The notes: generated by a model from the letters alone, not told the origin. A DNA stretch of 15,622 bases from an uncultured Fibrobacter sp. (GCA_934691725.1 CAKUTF010000053.1:1-15622); one strand, 5' to 3'. Counted from the first letter of the stretch, positions 5,813-14,428 are shown. Translations and numbers: made by a program.

Positions 5813-7663
5813 ATGGCAGTCAAATACACGGAAGACAACATCAAGTCGCTCGAATGGCACGAGCACATCCGGATGCGGCCGGGCATGTATATCGGAAAGC
5901 TCGGCAACGGGCAAAGCCCGGACGACGGCATCTACGTTTTAGCCAAGGAAATCATCGACAACTCGATTGACGAATTTGTCATGGGCGCGGGCAAGCGCAT
6001 CGAAATCGAAATCCAGGACCGGGAAGTCCATGTGCGGGACTACGGGCGCGGCATTCCGCTAGGAAAGGTCATCGACTGCGTTTCCAAGATGAACACGGGC
6101 GGAAAATACGATTCCGAAGCGTTCCAGAAGTCTGTCGGCCTGAACGGCGTCGGAACGAAGGCGGTGAACGCGCTATCCGAAAAGTTTATCGTGCAGAGCT
6201 TCCGCGACGGCAAGTGCAAGAAGGCGGAATTCAGCCGGGGCGTCCTGGTCAAGGAATACGGCGAATGCAGGACGGACGAAAAGACGGGTACGGAAATCAT
6301 CTTCTCGCCGGATCCGACGATATTCGACAGGAACTACCGCTTTCTTCCCGCCTACATGGAAGAAAAAATCTGGAACTACGCCTACCTGAACACCGGGCTT
6401 ACGCTCGTGATGAACGGGAAGGAATACGTGAGCAAGAACGGGCTGCTCGACCTTCTCTCCGGGCGCGTTGACGATACGCTCCGCTACCCGATAGCCCACA
6501 TGAAGTCGAAGGATATCGAAATCGCCTTCACCCACGGGAACCAATACGGCGAACATTACTTCAGCTTCGTGAACGGCCAGCATACGACCCAAGGAGGGAC
6601 CCACCAGCAGGCGTTCCGCGAAGGTTTCGTCAAGGGAGTCCGCGACCACTACAAAAAGGACCTGGATCCGTCGGATATCCGGAACTGCATCATCGCGGCA
6701 ATCTCCATCCGCATCCAGGAACCCGTTTTCGAATCCCAGACGAAGACGAAGCTCGGCAGCACGACGACGGCTCCGGGAGGACCTTCGCTCCGCACCTGGA
6801 TCGTCGATTACGTCGCGACCGAAGTCGATAACTACCTGCACAGGAATTCCGAAGCGGAAAAGGCCCTGCAGGACCGCATTTTGCAAAGCGAACGCGAACG
6901 GAAGGACATCGCCGGCATTCGGAAGCTCGCCAACGAACGCGCGAGAAAAGCGAACCTGAACAACAAGAAGCTCCGGGACTGCAAGGTCCACCTGCCCGAC
7001 GCCAAGAATCCAGTCCACAAGGAAACGATGATCTTCCTGACCGAGGGCGATTCCGCATCGGGAACGCTCACCAAGGCGCGAAACGTGCAGAACCAGGCGG
7101 TTTTCAGCCTCCGGGGAAAGCCGCTCAACTGCTTCGGGCTGACGAAGAAAGTCGTGTATGAAAACGAGGAATTCAACCTGCTCCAGCACGCGCTCGACAT
7201 CGAAAACGGCCTAGACTCGCTCCGCTACGACAAGGTAATCATTGCGACCGATGCGGACGTCGACGGGATGCACATCCGGCTTCTCCTGATGACTTTCTTT
7301 CTCCAGTTTTTCCCGGAACTAGTCGAGCAGCGACATCTCTACATTTTGCAGACGCCCCTCTTCCGGGTCCGAAATTCCAAGAAGGACAAGGTTCTTTACT
7401 GTTACGACGAAGCGGAACGCGACGAGGCGGCAAAGACGCTTGCCGGCAAGGATTTGGAAATCAGCCGGTTCAAAGGTCTCGGAGAAATCAACCCGGACGA
7501 ATTCCGCCAGTTTATCGGCGAGACGATGCGGCTCGAAAGCGTCGTCTCCCCGCCGGACGCATCCCTGAACAAGATGCTCGGCTACTACATGGGAAAGAAC
7601 ACGCCCGAACGCCAGAACCGGATCGTGCAGAACTTGCGTACCGAAGCGGTAGAGGAACTTTAA
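5813..7663 (+). CDS. parE: DNA topoisomerase IV subunit B (ParE), ATPase subunit
   Basis: A 616-residue type IIA topoisomerase B subunit; with ParC it would decatenate daughter chromosomes using ATP. GHKL ATPase features: E46 in KEIIDNSIDE, DYGRGIP (76-82) and GLNGVGTKAVNALS (109-122). The transducer carries QTKTKLG (309-315). The TOPRIM metal site is E411 in TEGDSASG with DADVDG (480-485), then RFKGLGE (552-558). It lacks the extra insert of enterobacterial GyrB, and the N-terminus EHIRMRPGMYIGKLG matches the Bacteroidota-type ParE. Pairing with an adjacent ParC supports topoisomerase IV rather than gyrase, although gyrase cannot be wholly excluded without the rest of the genome. The stop abuts the parC ATG. 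Confidence 0.93.
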   Translation: MAVKYTEDNIKSLEWHEHIRMRPGMYIGKLGNGQSPDDGIYVLAKEIIDNSIDEFVMGAGKRIEIEIQDREVHVRDYGRGIPLGKVIDCVSKMNTGGKYDSEAFQKSVGLNGVGTKAVNALSEKFIVQSFRDGKCKKAEFSRGVLVKEYGECRTDEKTGTEIIFSPDPTIFDRNYRFLPAYMEEKIWNYAYLNTGLTLVMNGKEYVSKNGLLDLLSGRVDDTLRYPIAHMKSKDIEIAFTHGNQYGEHYFSFVNGQHTTQGGTHQQAFREGFVKGVRDHYKKDLDPSDIRNCIIAAISIRIQEPVFESQTKTKLGSTTTAPGGPSLRTWIVDYVATEVDNYLHRNSEAEKALQDRILQSERERKDIAGIRKLANERARKANLNNKKLRDCKVHLPDAKNPVHKETMIFLTEGDSASGTLTKARNVQNQAVFSLRGKPLNCFGLTKKVVYENEEFNLLQHALDIENGLDSLRYDKVIIATDADVDGMHIRLLLMTFFLQFFPELVEQRHLYILQTPLFRVRNSKKDKVLYCYDEAERDEAAKTLAGKDLEISRFKGLGEINPDEFRQFIGETMRLESVVSPPDASLNKMLGYYMGKNTPERQNRIVQNLRTEAVEEL

Positions 7664-10255
7664 ATGAGCGACGAAATCAAGAAAGACGGACAGGATAGAT
7701 TCGCAAGCGCGCCCGAACCCGAAGTCAAGAGCGATACGGCGATTCTCGGACTTTCCAATGCGAACCATCTCGAAAAGCTTTACGACGGCTGGTTCCTAGA
7801 CTATGCGAGCTACGTGATTCTCGACAGGGCGGTTCCCTATTTCGAAGACGGCCTGAAGCCCGTGCAGCGGCGCATTTTGCATACGCTTTCCGAAATGAAC
7901 AACGGAAAACTGAACAAGGTCGCGAACGTCGTCGGCGCAACGATGCGGTACCATCCGCACGGAGACTCTTCCATCTACACGGCTCTTGTCGGCCTCGGCC
8001 AAAAGGACCTGCTCATCGATACCCAGGGAAACTGGGGAAACCCTCTCACCGGCGACAGCGCGGCAGCGGGCCGTTACATCGAAGGCAGGCTTTCCCAGTT
8101 TGCCCAGGAAATTCTCTTCAACGAAGAGACGACCGAGTGGATCCCGAACTACGACGGGACGCGCAAGGAGCCGCTCACGCTTCCCGCCAAGTTCCCGCTT
8201 CTCCTCGCCCAGGGCGTCGATGGCATCGCCGTCGGGCTTTCGACGTACATCCTTCCGCACAACTTCAACGAACTCTGCGAAGCGAGCATCGCCTACCTCA
8301 AGGGGAAAAAGTTCTCGCTCTACCCGGACTTTTTCACAGGCGGAACCATCGACGTTTCCCACTATGACGACGGGGCACGCGGCGGACGCGTAAAGATTCG
8401 CGCCAAAATCGAAGTCCAGGATTCCAAGACGCTCGTTATCCGCGAAATTCCCTACGGAACCACGACCGGCTCCCTCATTGAATCGATTGTCGCGGCAAAC
8501 GACAAGGGGAAAATCAAGATCAAGCGCGTTGACGACGATACGGCGCAAAACGTCGAGATAGTCATCCATCTTCTGCCCGGTTCCGACCCGCAAAAGATGA
8601 TCGAAGCGCTCTATGCATTTACGGACTGCGAAAAGTCGCTTTCCCCGTGCACCTGCGTCATCATCGACAAGAAGCCCTGCTTCACGACCACGACAGAACT
8701 TTTAAAGCTCAGCACGGACCATACGAAGCGCCTGCTCAAGTGGGAACTCGAAAACGAACTCCGACACACGCAGGACAAGTGGCACGCGACAAGCCTCGAA
8801 AAGATCTTCATCGAAAAGGAAATCTACGAGACAATCAAGAAGGCGAAAGACCGCGACGACATGATAAGGCTCATCGGCGAAGGCCTCAAGCCTTTTGTCG
8901 GAAATCTCCGGAAGGAAGTCTCGGACGAAGACATCGAAAAGCTCGCCGCGCTCCCCATGTCAAGAATCGCACGGTTCAACCGCAAGAAGGCGGACGAACT
9001 CCTCGAGGAACTCGACAGGCACATCGAAGAGGTGAACGAGAACCTGAACCACCTGACCGAATACACCATCAGCCATTTCAAGAATATCGAAAAGAAATAC
9101 GGACAGGGGCGCGAACGCAAGACGCAAATCGCGGAATTCGGCAAGGTCGATGCGGTGCACGTCGCCATGGCGAACCAGAAATTCTATGTCAACCGTCGGG
9201 AGGGCTTTGTCGGGACGAGCTTAAAAAAAGAGGAATATCTCTTCGACGTTTCGGAATACGACGACATCATCGTCTTCAAGGCGGACGGTTCCTACAAGAT
9301 AGTCAAGGTATCCGACAAGGACTTCGTAGGCAAGGACATCATCCTGGTCGAAAAGTTCAACAAGGACGACGAACGGCGAATCTACAACGTCATCTACCAG
9401 GACGGCAAGGAAGGCCCGGCACTCATCAAGCGCTTCAATGTCGGCGGAGTCACCCGCAACAAGGACTACCCGATGGGCAAGGGAAAGCCGGGAACGAAGA
9501 TTCTCTACATTTCCTCGAACCCGAACGGCGAAGCGGAAACGGTCAAGGTCATTCTCAAGCCGCGCCCGCGGATCAAGCTCAACTTCGAAGTCGATTTTTC
9601 GAAAACCGAAGTCAAGGGCAGGAACACGCTCGGAAACGTCGTGACAAAATATGCGGTCAAGGCGATTAAAAAGGTTAGCGCGGGGGTAAGCACGCTCGGA
9701 GCGAAAGTCTTCTACTTCGACGCGATTTCCGGGGTAGTCAGCACGCAGCGCAAGGGCGACGAACTCGGCGAATTCGGGGAGAACGAAAAGCTGCTCACCG
9801 TCCGCAAGAACGGCATGGCCCGCCTGCACGAAACGAAGGACCCGGTCCTCGTCGGAACGGACATCCTCTACATCGGCAAATACGACCCGGAGCAGGTTTT
9901 CACCGTCCTCTATTTCGAAGGCGAAAACTACACCTACATGGTCAAGCGGTTCTCGCTCGAAAACTGCCCGACGACAACCGAGTTCAACATCCTGTCGGAT
10001 AATCCGGAAACCCGAATGGTCGAATTTTTCGCCACCGAGGAAGCCCGAGTCTCCATGGAATACCAGTCCGGGCACAAGGTCGAAAAGGAGGAACTCGATC
10101 TCACGGAGCTTGCGGACATCAAGACCTACAAGGCTCTCGGGAGCAAGTTCACCGCAAAGAAGGTCAAGCGCTTTACCCGGATAGAGACGGAAGAAAACGG
10201 CGGAGAGCTTCCCGAAGACGAAAAAGACCCGAATTCCCCGGACCTGTTCGGCTAG
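7664..10255 (+). CDS. parC: DNA topoisomerase IV subunit A (ParC), DNA cleavage subunit
   Basis: An 863-residue A subunit that would form the double-strand break and pass DNA with ParE. After a disordered start of about 30 residues come YASYVILDRAVPYFEDGLKPVQRRIL (47-72) and the winged-helix recognition stretch HPHGDSSIY (97-105). The catalytic tyrosine is Y138 in AAAGRYIEGRLSQFA. A long coiled-coil arm follows (about 430-490), then a C-terminal beta-pinwheel region. No GyrA box (QRRGGKG) is visible, consistent with topoisomerase IV. The acidic tail ends near DPNSPDLFG. In the quinolone region S102 is retained, but the position usually acidic four residues later is T106. The ATG directly follows the parE stop, with GAGGAA about seven bases upstream inside parE. 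Confidence 0.93.
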   Translation: MSDEIKKDGQDRFASAPEPEVKSDTAILGLSNANHLEKLYDGWFLDYASYVILDRAVPYFEDGLKPVQRRILHTLSEMNNGKLNKVANVVGATMRYHPHGDSSIYTALVGLGQKDLLIDTQGNWGNPLTGDSAAAGRYIEGRLSQFAQEILFNEETTEWIPNYDGTRKEPLTLPAKFPLLLAQGVDGIAVGLSTYILPHNFNELCEASIAYLKGKKFSLYPDFFTGGTIDVSHYDDGARGGRVKIRAKIEVQDSKTLVIREIPYGTTTGSLIESIVAANDKGKIKIKRVDDDTAQNVEIVIHLLPGSDPQKMIEALYAFTDCEKSLSPCTCVIIDKKPCFTTTTELLKLSTDHTKRLLKWELENELRHTQDKWHATSLEKIFIEKEIYETIKKAKDRDDMIRLIGEGLKPFVGNLRKEVSDEDIEKLAALPMSRIARFNRKKADELLEELDRHIEEVNENLNHLTEYTISHFKNIEKKYGQGRERKTQIAEFGKVDAVHVAMANQKFYVNRREGFVGTSLKKEEYLFDVSEYDDIIVFKADGSYKIVKVSDKDFVGKDIILVEKFNKDDERRIYNVIYQDGKEGPALIKRFNVGGVTRNKDYPMGKGKPGTKILYISSNPNGEAETVKVILKPRPRIKLNFEVDFSKTEVKGRNTLGNVVTKYAVKAIKKVSAGVSTLGAKVFYFDAISGVVSTQRKGDELGEFGENEKLLTVRKNGMARLHETKDPVLVGTDILYIGKYDPEQVFTVLYFEGENYTYMVKRFSLENCPTTTEFNILSDNPETRMVEFFATEEARVSMEYQSGHKVEKEELDLTELADIKTYKALGSKFTAKKVKRFTRIETEENGGELPEDEKDPNSPDLFG

Positions 10256-10264
10256 AGGTGCAAC

Positions 10265-11212
10265 ATGACGATTGACGAAATGCTCGGGCAGGCGAAATCC
10301 GTCGCGATATTCGCCCATGTACATCCCGACGGAGATGCCATCGGTTCGAGCCTCGGACTTTACCGCTACATCCGGGACAACTACCCGGAAATTTGCGCAA
10401 AGGTCTTTCTCGAAGCGTTCCCCGACAAGTTCCGAATCCTTCGCGATGCGGAAAGCATCGAAAGCGAATACAGCGGAGAGCCCTTCGACCTCGCCATTCT
10501 GCTCGATACGCCGTCCATCGACCGCATCGGGGCAAAAGGCGCCGACTGCCTCAGAAGCGCAAAGCGGACATGCAACATCGACCACCACGTCAGCAATCCG
10601 CGGAACCTGTGCGACCTAAACATCGTCGAACCCGGTTCGAGTTCGGCAAGCGAAACGCTCTACACGCAGCTTTCCCCCGAAAAAATTTCGAAGGAAGCCG
10701 CCAACGCGCTCTACCTCGGAATCGTCCACGACACGGGAGCTTTCAAGTTCAGCAACACGGGCAAGCGGACGATGGACGCGGTCGGAAGCCTCATCGCCAA
10801 AGGCTGCGACTTTTCGAAAATCATCAACGAGACATTTTACACGCGCTCCTACACGGCTACCCGCATCACGGGATTTGCGATGGAACGCTGCAAGACAGCT
10901 CTCGGCGGAAAGGCGGTCTATACATTCGTCACCCCCGAAGATCTCGAACGTTTCAAGGCGACTCCGCTCGACCTCGGCTCGGTCATCGATGCCATTCGCG
11001 AAGTCTCCGGGACAGAAGTTGCGATATTTCTCTACCCGACGGGCGACGATTACAAAATCAGCCTGCGTTCCAACTACACCGTCGATGTCAACCGGATAGC
11101 GAAAACATTCGCCGGCGGCGGACATGTCCGGGCGGCAGGCGCCACCGTCCACGAAAGACCCGAAACGGTCATCCCGAAAATCTTGAAAATGGTCGAAGAA
11201 CAGCTAGGCTAG
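10265..11212 (+). CDS. nrnA: DHH/DHHA1 phosphoesterase, NrnA type (nanoRNase/pAp phosphatase)
   Basis: A 315-residue protein of usual NrnA length. Family members degrade 2-5 nt RNAs and dephosphorylate 3'-phosphoadenosine 5'-phosphate with Mn2+. The DHH domain shows HVHPDGDAIGS (D22, D24), LLDTP (D81), the signature DHH at 106-108 and HDTGAF (D156). The C-terminal DHHA1 domain ends with GGGHVRAAGA (284-293), which grips the nucleic acid. AGAGG lies six bases before the ATG, and the gap to parC is only 9 bp, so co-transcription is expected. Exact substrate (oligoribonucleotides, pAp or a cyclic-dinucleotide product such as pApA) cannot be decided from sequence. Confidence 0.87.
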   Translation: MTIDEMLGQAKSVAIFAHVHPDGDAIGSSLGLYRYIRDNYPEICAKVFLEAFPDKFRILRDAESIESEYSGEPFDLAILLDTPSIDRIGAKGADCLRSAKRTCNIDHHVSNPRNLCDLNIVEPGSSSASETLYTQLSPEKISKEAANALYLGIVHDTGAFKFSNTGKRTMDAVGSLIAKGCDFSKIINETFYTRSYTATRITGFAMERCKTALGGKAVYTFVTPEDLERFKATPLDLGSVIDAIREVSGTEVAIFLYPTGDDYKISLRSNYTVDVNRIAKTFAGGGHVRAAGATVHERPETVIPKILKMVEEQLG

Positions 11213-11221
11213 GAAGGCAAA

Positions 11222-12970
11222 ATGGCAATCATCCGCAAATTTCCCGACGCATCCGTCAAGTCCCGTTCCGAAAAGCGCTTTTTCGAACTGGCAAGCCAGC
11301 TTTCTGACGACTGGTATCTCTGGATGAACACGCAGCTCAGCTTCTTAATCGACAGTATCCGGGGGGAATTCAACCGCGAAATCGACGGAGTCCTCTACAA
11401 CCCGAACTGGGGAATGCTGCTCGTCGAATGCAAGGATGGATCGATTACCGCCGAGAGGACGAACGAAAACCTCGACGAACTCGTCTGGAAACAGTCCGGA
11501 AGAAACCTTTCCCGTTCGCCCGCGGACCAGGTAAAGACAATCATCCACACGCTGCACGACCATTTCAGCAAGCTGTTTCCTAAGGAAGATCGCGGGTATT
11601 ACCGCATTCGCGTCCAGTGGGCGACATTTTTCCCGGAGATGGAATCCGCGGAACACATCATCGGGTCGATTCCCAAGTCCCATCTCTTCCTCAAAGGCGA
11701 CGCCACATCGCCTAGGATTTTTGAACAAAAAGTCAAACGTGCGCTCACGACAAAGGAAAGCTCCTTCGGCGGGAAGCCCTACCCGAACGAAAGCCTTTCC
11801 GGGGAAAACCTGCAAAAGCTGCTCGACTTCTTCGCCTCGTATGGGGAACCTTCCTGGCCGGAACTTTGGGCGATGAACGAGTCGATGCGTGTCCTTCCGA
11901 CCGACCTGCAAAAAATGCTGATGAAGACGATTACGCGGAACAGCCGGATGCGCATCGAAGGCGTCGCCGGTTCCGGAAAATCGATGCTTGTCAAGTGGGA
12001 AGCGGAACGCCTCGAAAAGGAAGGAAAACGCGTCGCGGTCCTCTGCTACAACGACCTTCTCGCCGAACAGCTCGAACGGAGCCTGAATCCCGAAAAGCTT
12101 CGGGACTTTGCGGTCGAAGTCCACTCCTTTCACCGTTTCGCCCAAAAATACGTAAGGCTCGCCAAAATTCCCGGAGTGCCAAAAAAAGAACCGCGCGCGC
12201 CAGAAGCCAAGGAGAGCTATTTCGAAAACCTTCCCGCCTACTTCGACAAGGCGCTTGACATTCTCCGAAACGAAGCTTCAAAAAAGTCCGGGAATACGAA
12301 CCGTTTTTTTGATGCACTGCTCATCGACGAAGGCCAGGATTTCGAAAACGGCTGGCTGGACACGGCGCTCAAGCTTTTGAAGGACCGGGAACACGGCACC
12401 GTGCGCTTCTTCTACGACCCGGCGCAAACGCTCTATGCGCGGGACGTCCTCGGCAATGCGACCATCAACGCCATGCCCGTCATGGTACTTCCCTGCGGTT
12501 ACCGTTCGACCAGGAAGATTCTCGACTGGATCTGTTCCGAAACCGATATCCGGATTCCCTGTTACGACAACACGCCGCTCGGAAAAGACGTCGAAGTCCG
12601 CTTCTACACCGAACCATCCAAACAGGCGGAGATGCTCAGGAAGGAAATCGAAAGGCTACAAAGGAAAAAGGTCGATCCCAAAGACATCCTGGTCGTTTCC
12701 CTGCACAGCCGTAACCATTCCGGCCTAAAAACAATCGACAGCGAAATTTTCAAGTGGAGCGAAGTGAACGAATCCCTCGACAGCCAGAAGATCAACATCG
12801 TCTCCGCGAGACGCTACAAGGGTCTAGACAGCCGCGTCGTCATCCTTTGCGATATGACCGCTTCCCAAAGCGATCCGGGATTTCCCTACAGCGATTCCCA
12901 CCTTCTGCTCGTCGCCGCGACCCGCGCCCGGGAGCACCTTATCGTTTTCAAGGAACGGAAAAAAATTTAG
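11222..12970 (+). CDS. NERD-domain nuclease fused to a superfamily 1 (UvrD-like) helicase
   Basis: A 582-residue two-part protein. Residues about 10-130 look like a NERD domain of the PD-(D/E)XK type: REIDGVLYNPNWGMLLVECKDG supplies D55 and the E69-x-K71 pair. The rest is an SF1 helicase core: Walker A GVAGSGKS (247-254), a motif Ia-like VAVLCYN, motif II DEGQDF (369-374), GYRS (426-429), SARRYKGLDSRVVIL (528-542) and motif VI VAATRAREHL (564-573). Motif III reads YDPAQ rather than the usual GDxxQ. It would unwind and perhaps cut DNA. NERD-helicases occur in both repair and anti-phage settings; sitting in a housekeeping operon 9 bp after nrnA, a repair role is at least as likely. AGGAAGG precedes the ATG. 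Confidence 0.87.
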   Translation: MAIIRKFPDASVKSRSEKRFFELASQLSDDWYLWMNTQLSFLIDSIRGEFNREIDGVLYNPNWGMLLVECKDGSITAERTNENLDELVWKQSGRNLSRSPADQVKTIIHTLHDHFSKLFPKEDRGYYRIRVQWATFFPEMESAEHIIGSIPKSHLFLKGDATSPRIFEQKVKRALTTKESSFGGKPYPNESLSGENLQKLLDFFASYGEPSWPELWAMNESMRVLPTDLQKMLMKTITRNSRMRIEGVAGSGKSMLVKWEAERLEKEGKRVAVLCYNDLLAEQLERSLNPEKLRDFAVEVHSFHRFAQKYVRLAKIPGVPKKEPRAPEAKESYFENLPAYFDKALDILRNEASKKSGNTNRFFDALLIDEGQDFENGWLDTALKLLKDREHGTVRFFYDPAQTLYARDVLGNATINAMPVMVLPCGYRSTRKILDWICSETDIRIPCYDNTPLGKDVEVRFYTEPSKQAEMLRKEIERLQRKKVDPKDILVVSLHSRNHSGLKTIDSEIFKWSEVNESLDSQKINIVSARRYKGLDSRVVILCDMTASQSDPGFPYSDSHLLLVAATRAREHLIVFKERKKI

Positions 12971-12993
12971 CGAAGCCCCCGCCATTCCGCTTT

Positions 12994-13010
12994 TCTATTT
13001 TACCGAAAAA
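12994..13010 (+). promoter_or_regulatory. Weak candidate promoter box before the glycosyltransferase
   Basis: TCTATTTTACCGAAAAA resembles the TAT(C/T)TTnnCCGAAAAA stretch at 5705-5720. It sits only about 20 bases before the GTG start, so any transcript would have a very short leader. The gene may instead be read through from the helicase 50 bp upstream. Confidence 0.25.
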
Positions 13011-13020
13011 AGGACGCACC

Positions 13021-14121
13021 GTGAACAAGAAAATTCTTCTCATCAACTGGCGAGACATCAAGAATCCCGAAGCCGGCGGTGCGGAACTTTACTTTCACGA
13101 GATTTTCAAAAGACTGAACGGAAACGGATTCGATGTCACGGTTCTCGCCCACCGAGTCAAAGGCCTCCCTGACGAAGAAACCATCGACGGAATGCGCACT
13201 GTCCGCATCGGGAACAAGTTTCTATTCAACTACTCCGCATTTTTTTACGCAAAAAAGCACGGAAAGGAATACGACTTGGTTGTCGAAGACCTGAACAAGA
13301 TTCCCTTCTTCACGCCGCTCGGAGCAAAGACGAAACGCCTCCACATGGTGATGCACTTTTTCCGCAAGTCCATCTTCCGCGAAACGGCTTTTCCGCTCGC
13401 CCTCTACGTCTATCTGATGGAACGCGCCGTCGCGCTTTTTTACCGCGATGAAAATTTTCTCGCAATTTCCGAAAGCACCAAGGATGAAATCATCGACATG
13501 GGAATCCGCGCCAAGAAAATTTCCATCGTGGAACCGGGCATCGACACGAAATATTTCCACCCGACGCAGCCCAAGGCAAATCCGCCCGTCATCTCCTACA
13601 TCGGGCGCCTGATGAAATACAAGAATGCGCAATTCGTCATCCGCGCAATGCCACGCCTCAGGGAGCTTGTCCCCGGAATCGTCCTTGAAATTGCGGGCAG
13701 CGGCGACTATCGCGCCGAACTTGAAAATCTTGTCCGTGAAAACGGCGTCGGCGATTCCGTCAAGTTTCTCGGGCGAATCTCCGAAGAAGAAAAGCGCAAC
13801 CTTCTCAGCCGGTCATCCCTCTTCATCAACCCGTCCTTCAAGGAAGGCTGGGGCATCAACAACATCGAGGCGAACCTTTGCGGAACCATTTCGATGTCAA
13901 ACAATGTCGCAGGGTTGAAAGATTCCGTCATCGACGGCGAAACAGGTATCCTCTACGAAAACTCCGACCCGGAAGGCTTCTGTGAAAAAGCCGCAGACAT
14001 TTTGCACGACAAAAAGCGCCTCGGAATTCTCGAAGAAAACGCGAAAAAACGCGCGCTCGGCATGGGCTGGGACGCGATGGCGGAAAAGATGCGGCAAGTC
14101 ATCGATGAAATTTTAGCGTAG
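13021..14121 (+). CDS. GT4-family glycosyltransferase
   Basis: A 366-residue GT-B fold enzyme that would move a sugar from a nucleotide donor to a glycan or lipid acceptor on the cytoplasmic face. The N-terminal domain has the Gly-rich loop EAGGAELYFHEI (17-28). The linker reads VEPGIDTKYFHP. The donor domain shows SYIGRLMKYKN, then FKEGWGINNIEA with the E-x7-E pair E275 and E283, and GLKDSVIDGETGILY typical of GT4. No signal peptide is seen. The start is GTG with AAGGAC five bases upstream; longer frames would run back out of frame through the helicase gene. Sugar and acceptor are unknown; the convergent gmd/rmd genes suggest, but do not show, a GDP-deoxyhexose glycan. Confidence 0.9.
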   Translation: MNKKILLINWRDIKNPEAGGAELYFHEIFKRLNGNGFDVTVLAHRVKGLPDEETIDGMRTVRIGNKFLFNYSAFFYAKKHGKEYDLVVEDLNKIPFFTPLGAKTKRLHMVMHFFRKSIFRETAFPLALYVYLMERAVALFYRDENFLAISESTKDEIIDMGIRAKKISIVEPGIDTKYFHPTQPKANPPVISYIGRLMKYKNAQFVIRAMPRLRELVPGIVLEIAGSGDYRAELENLVRENGVGDSVKFLGRISEEEKRNLLSRSSLFINPSFKEGWGINNIEANLCGTISMSNNVAGLKDSVIDGETGILYENSDPEGFCEKAADILHDKKRLGILEENAKKRALGMGWDAMAEKMRQVIDEILA

Positions 14122-14130
14122 CGCTTTTGA

Positions 14131-14287
14131 ACCGCGGACGTCTAAGTTCAGTGGTTAGTGATCAGTGGGCAGTGGACAGAACCGCAGACGTCTATGTTCA
14201 GGAATTAGGGAGTAGGGATTAGTCCGTGGACGTCTAAATTCAGTGGATAGTGTTCAGTGGTCAGTGGATAGAATCGCAGACGTTTAG
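14131..14287 (-). repeat. Composite repeat: four GACGTC-type units with 7-nt-phased spacers
   Basis: Four 14-nt units start at 14132 (CCGCGGACGTCTAA), 14182 (CCGCAGACGTCTAT), 14224 (CCGTGGACGTCTAA) and 14274 (TCGCAGACGTTTAG), at intervals of 50, 42 and 50 bp. The spacers carry AG every seven bases: 14150, 14157, 14164, 14171, 14178; 14200, 14207, 14214, 14221; 14242, 14249, 14256, 14263, 14270. On the minus strand this is the same architecture as 4261-4410. The middle spacer and its flanking units match 4261-4320 closely, with a short deletion. It begins 10 bp after the glycosyltransferase stop; 14288-14350 shows nothing recognisable. Confidence 0.87.
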
Positions 14288-14350
14288 GCTTTTGGGAAGC
14301 GGTAAGCGGAACGTGGGACACGGGATTTCGAAACGAACCATTTCTGCGCA

Positions 14351-14428
14351 CTGTCATTCCCAGGCTTGACCGGGGAATCCCCTTTAAGGAATGGGATTTG
14401 ACAGGTTAGCGAGCTTGTCGAGCTAAGC
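14351..14428 (-). repeat. Dispersed 78-bp hairpin element, copy B
   Basis: Inverted counterpart of 4141-4218 (73 of 78 identical). The hairpin at 14356-14378 has one mismatched pair. It lies on the same relative side of the GACGTC repeats as copy A, so the two gaps share a common order in opposite orientation. No protein-coding potential is seen. Confidence 0.88.

Noticed and set aside
6173..7189. Long minus-strand open frame (338 codons) opposite parE, and similar ones opposite parC (9221-10588, 7796-8593)
   Set aside because: They lie wholly antisense to well-supported genes, have no recognisable domains or ribosome sites, and arise from the codon bias of the sense strand.
12754..13020. 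An upstream extension of the glycosyltransferase overlapping the helicase
   Set aside because: The extra part reads out of frame through the helicase gene and has no family similarity; the GTG at 13021 has a ribosome site and begins the conserved domain.
14131..14287. CRISPR array
   Set aside because: The repeated units are only 14 nt and vary, spacers are low-complexity heptads of 28-36 nt that resemble one another, and no cas gene is in the window.
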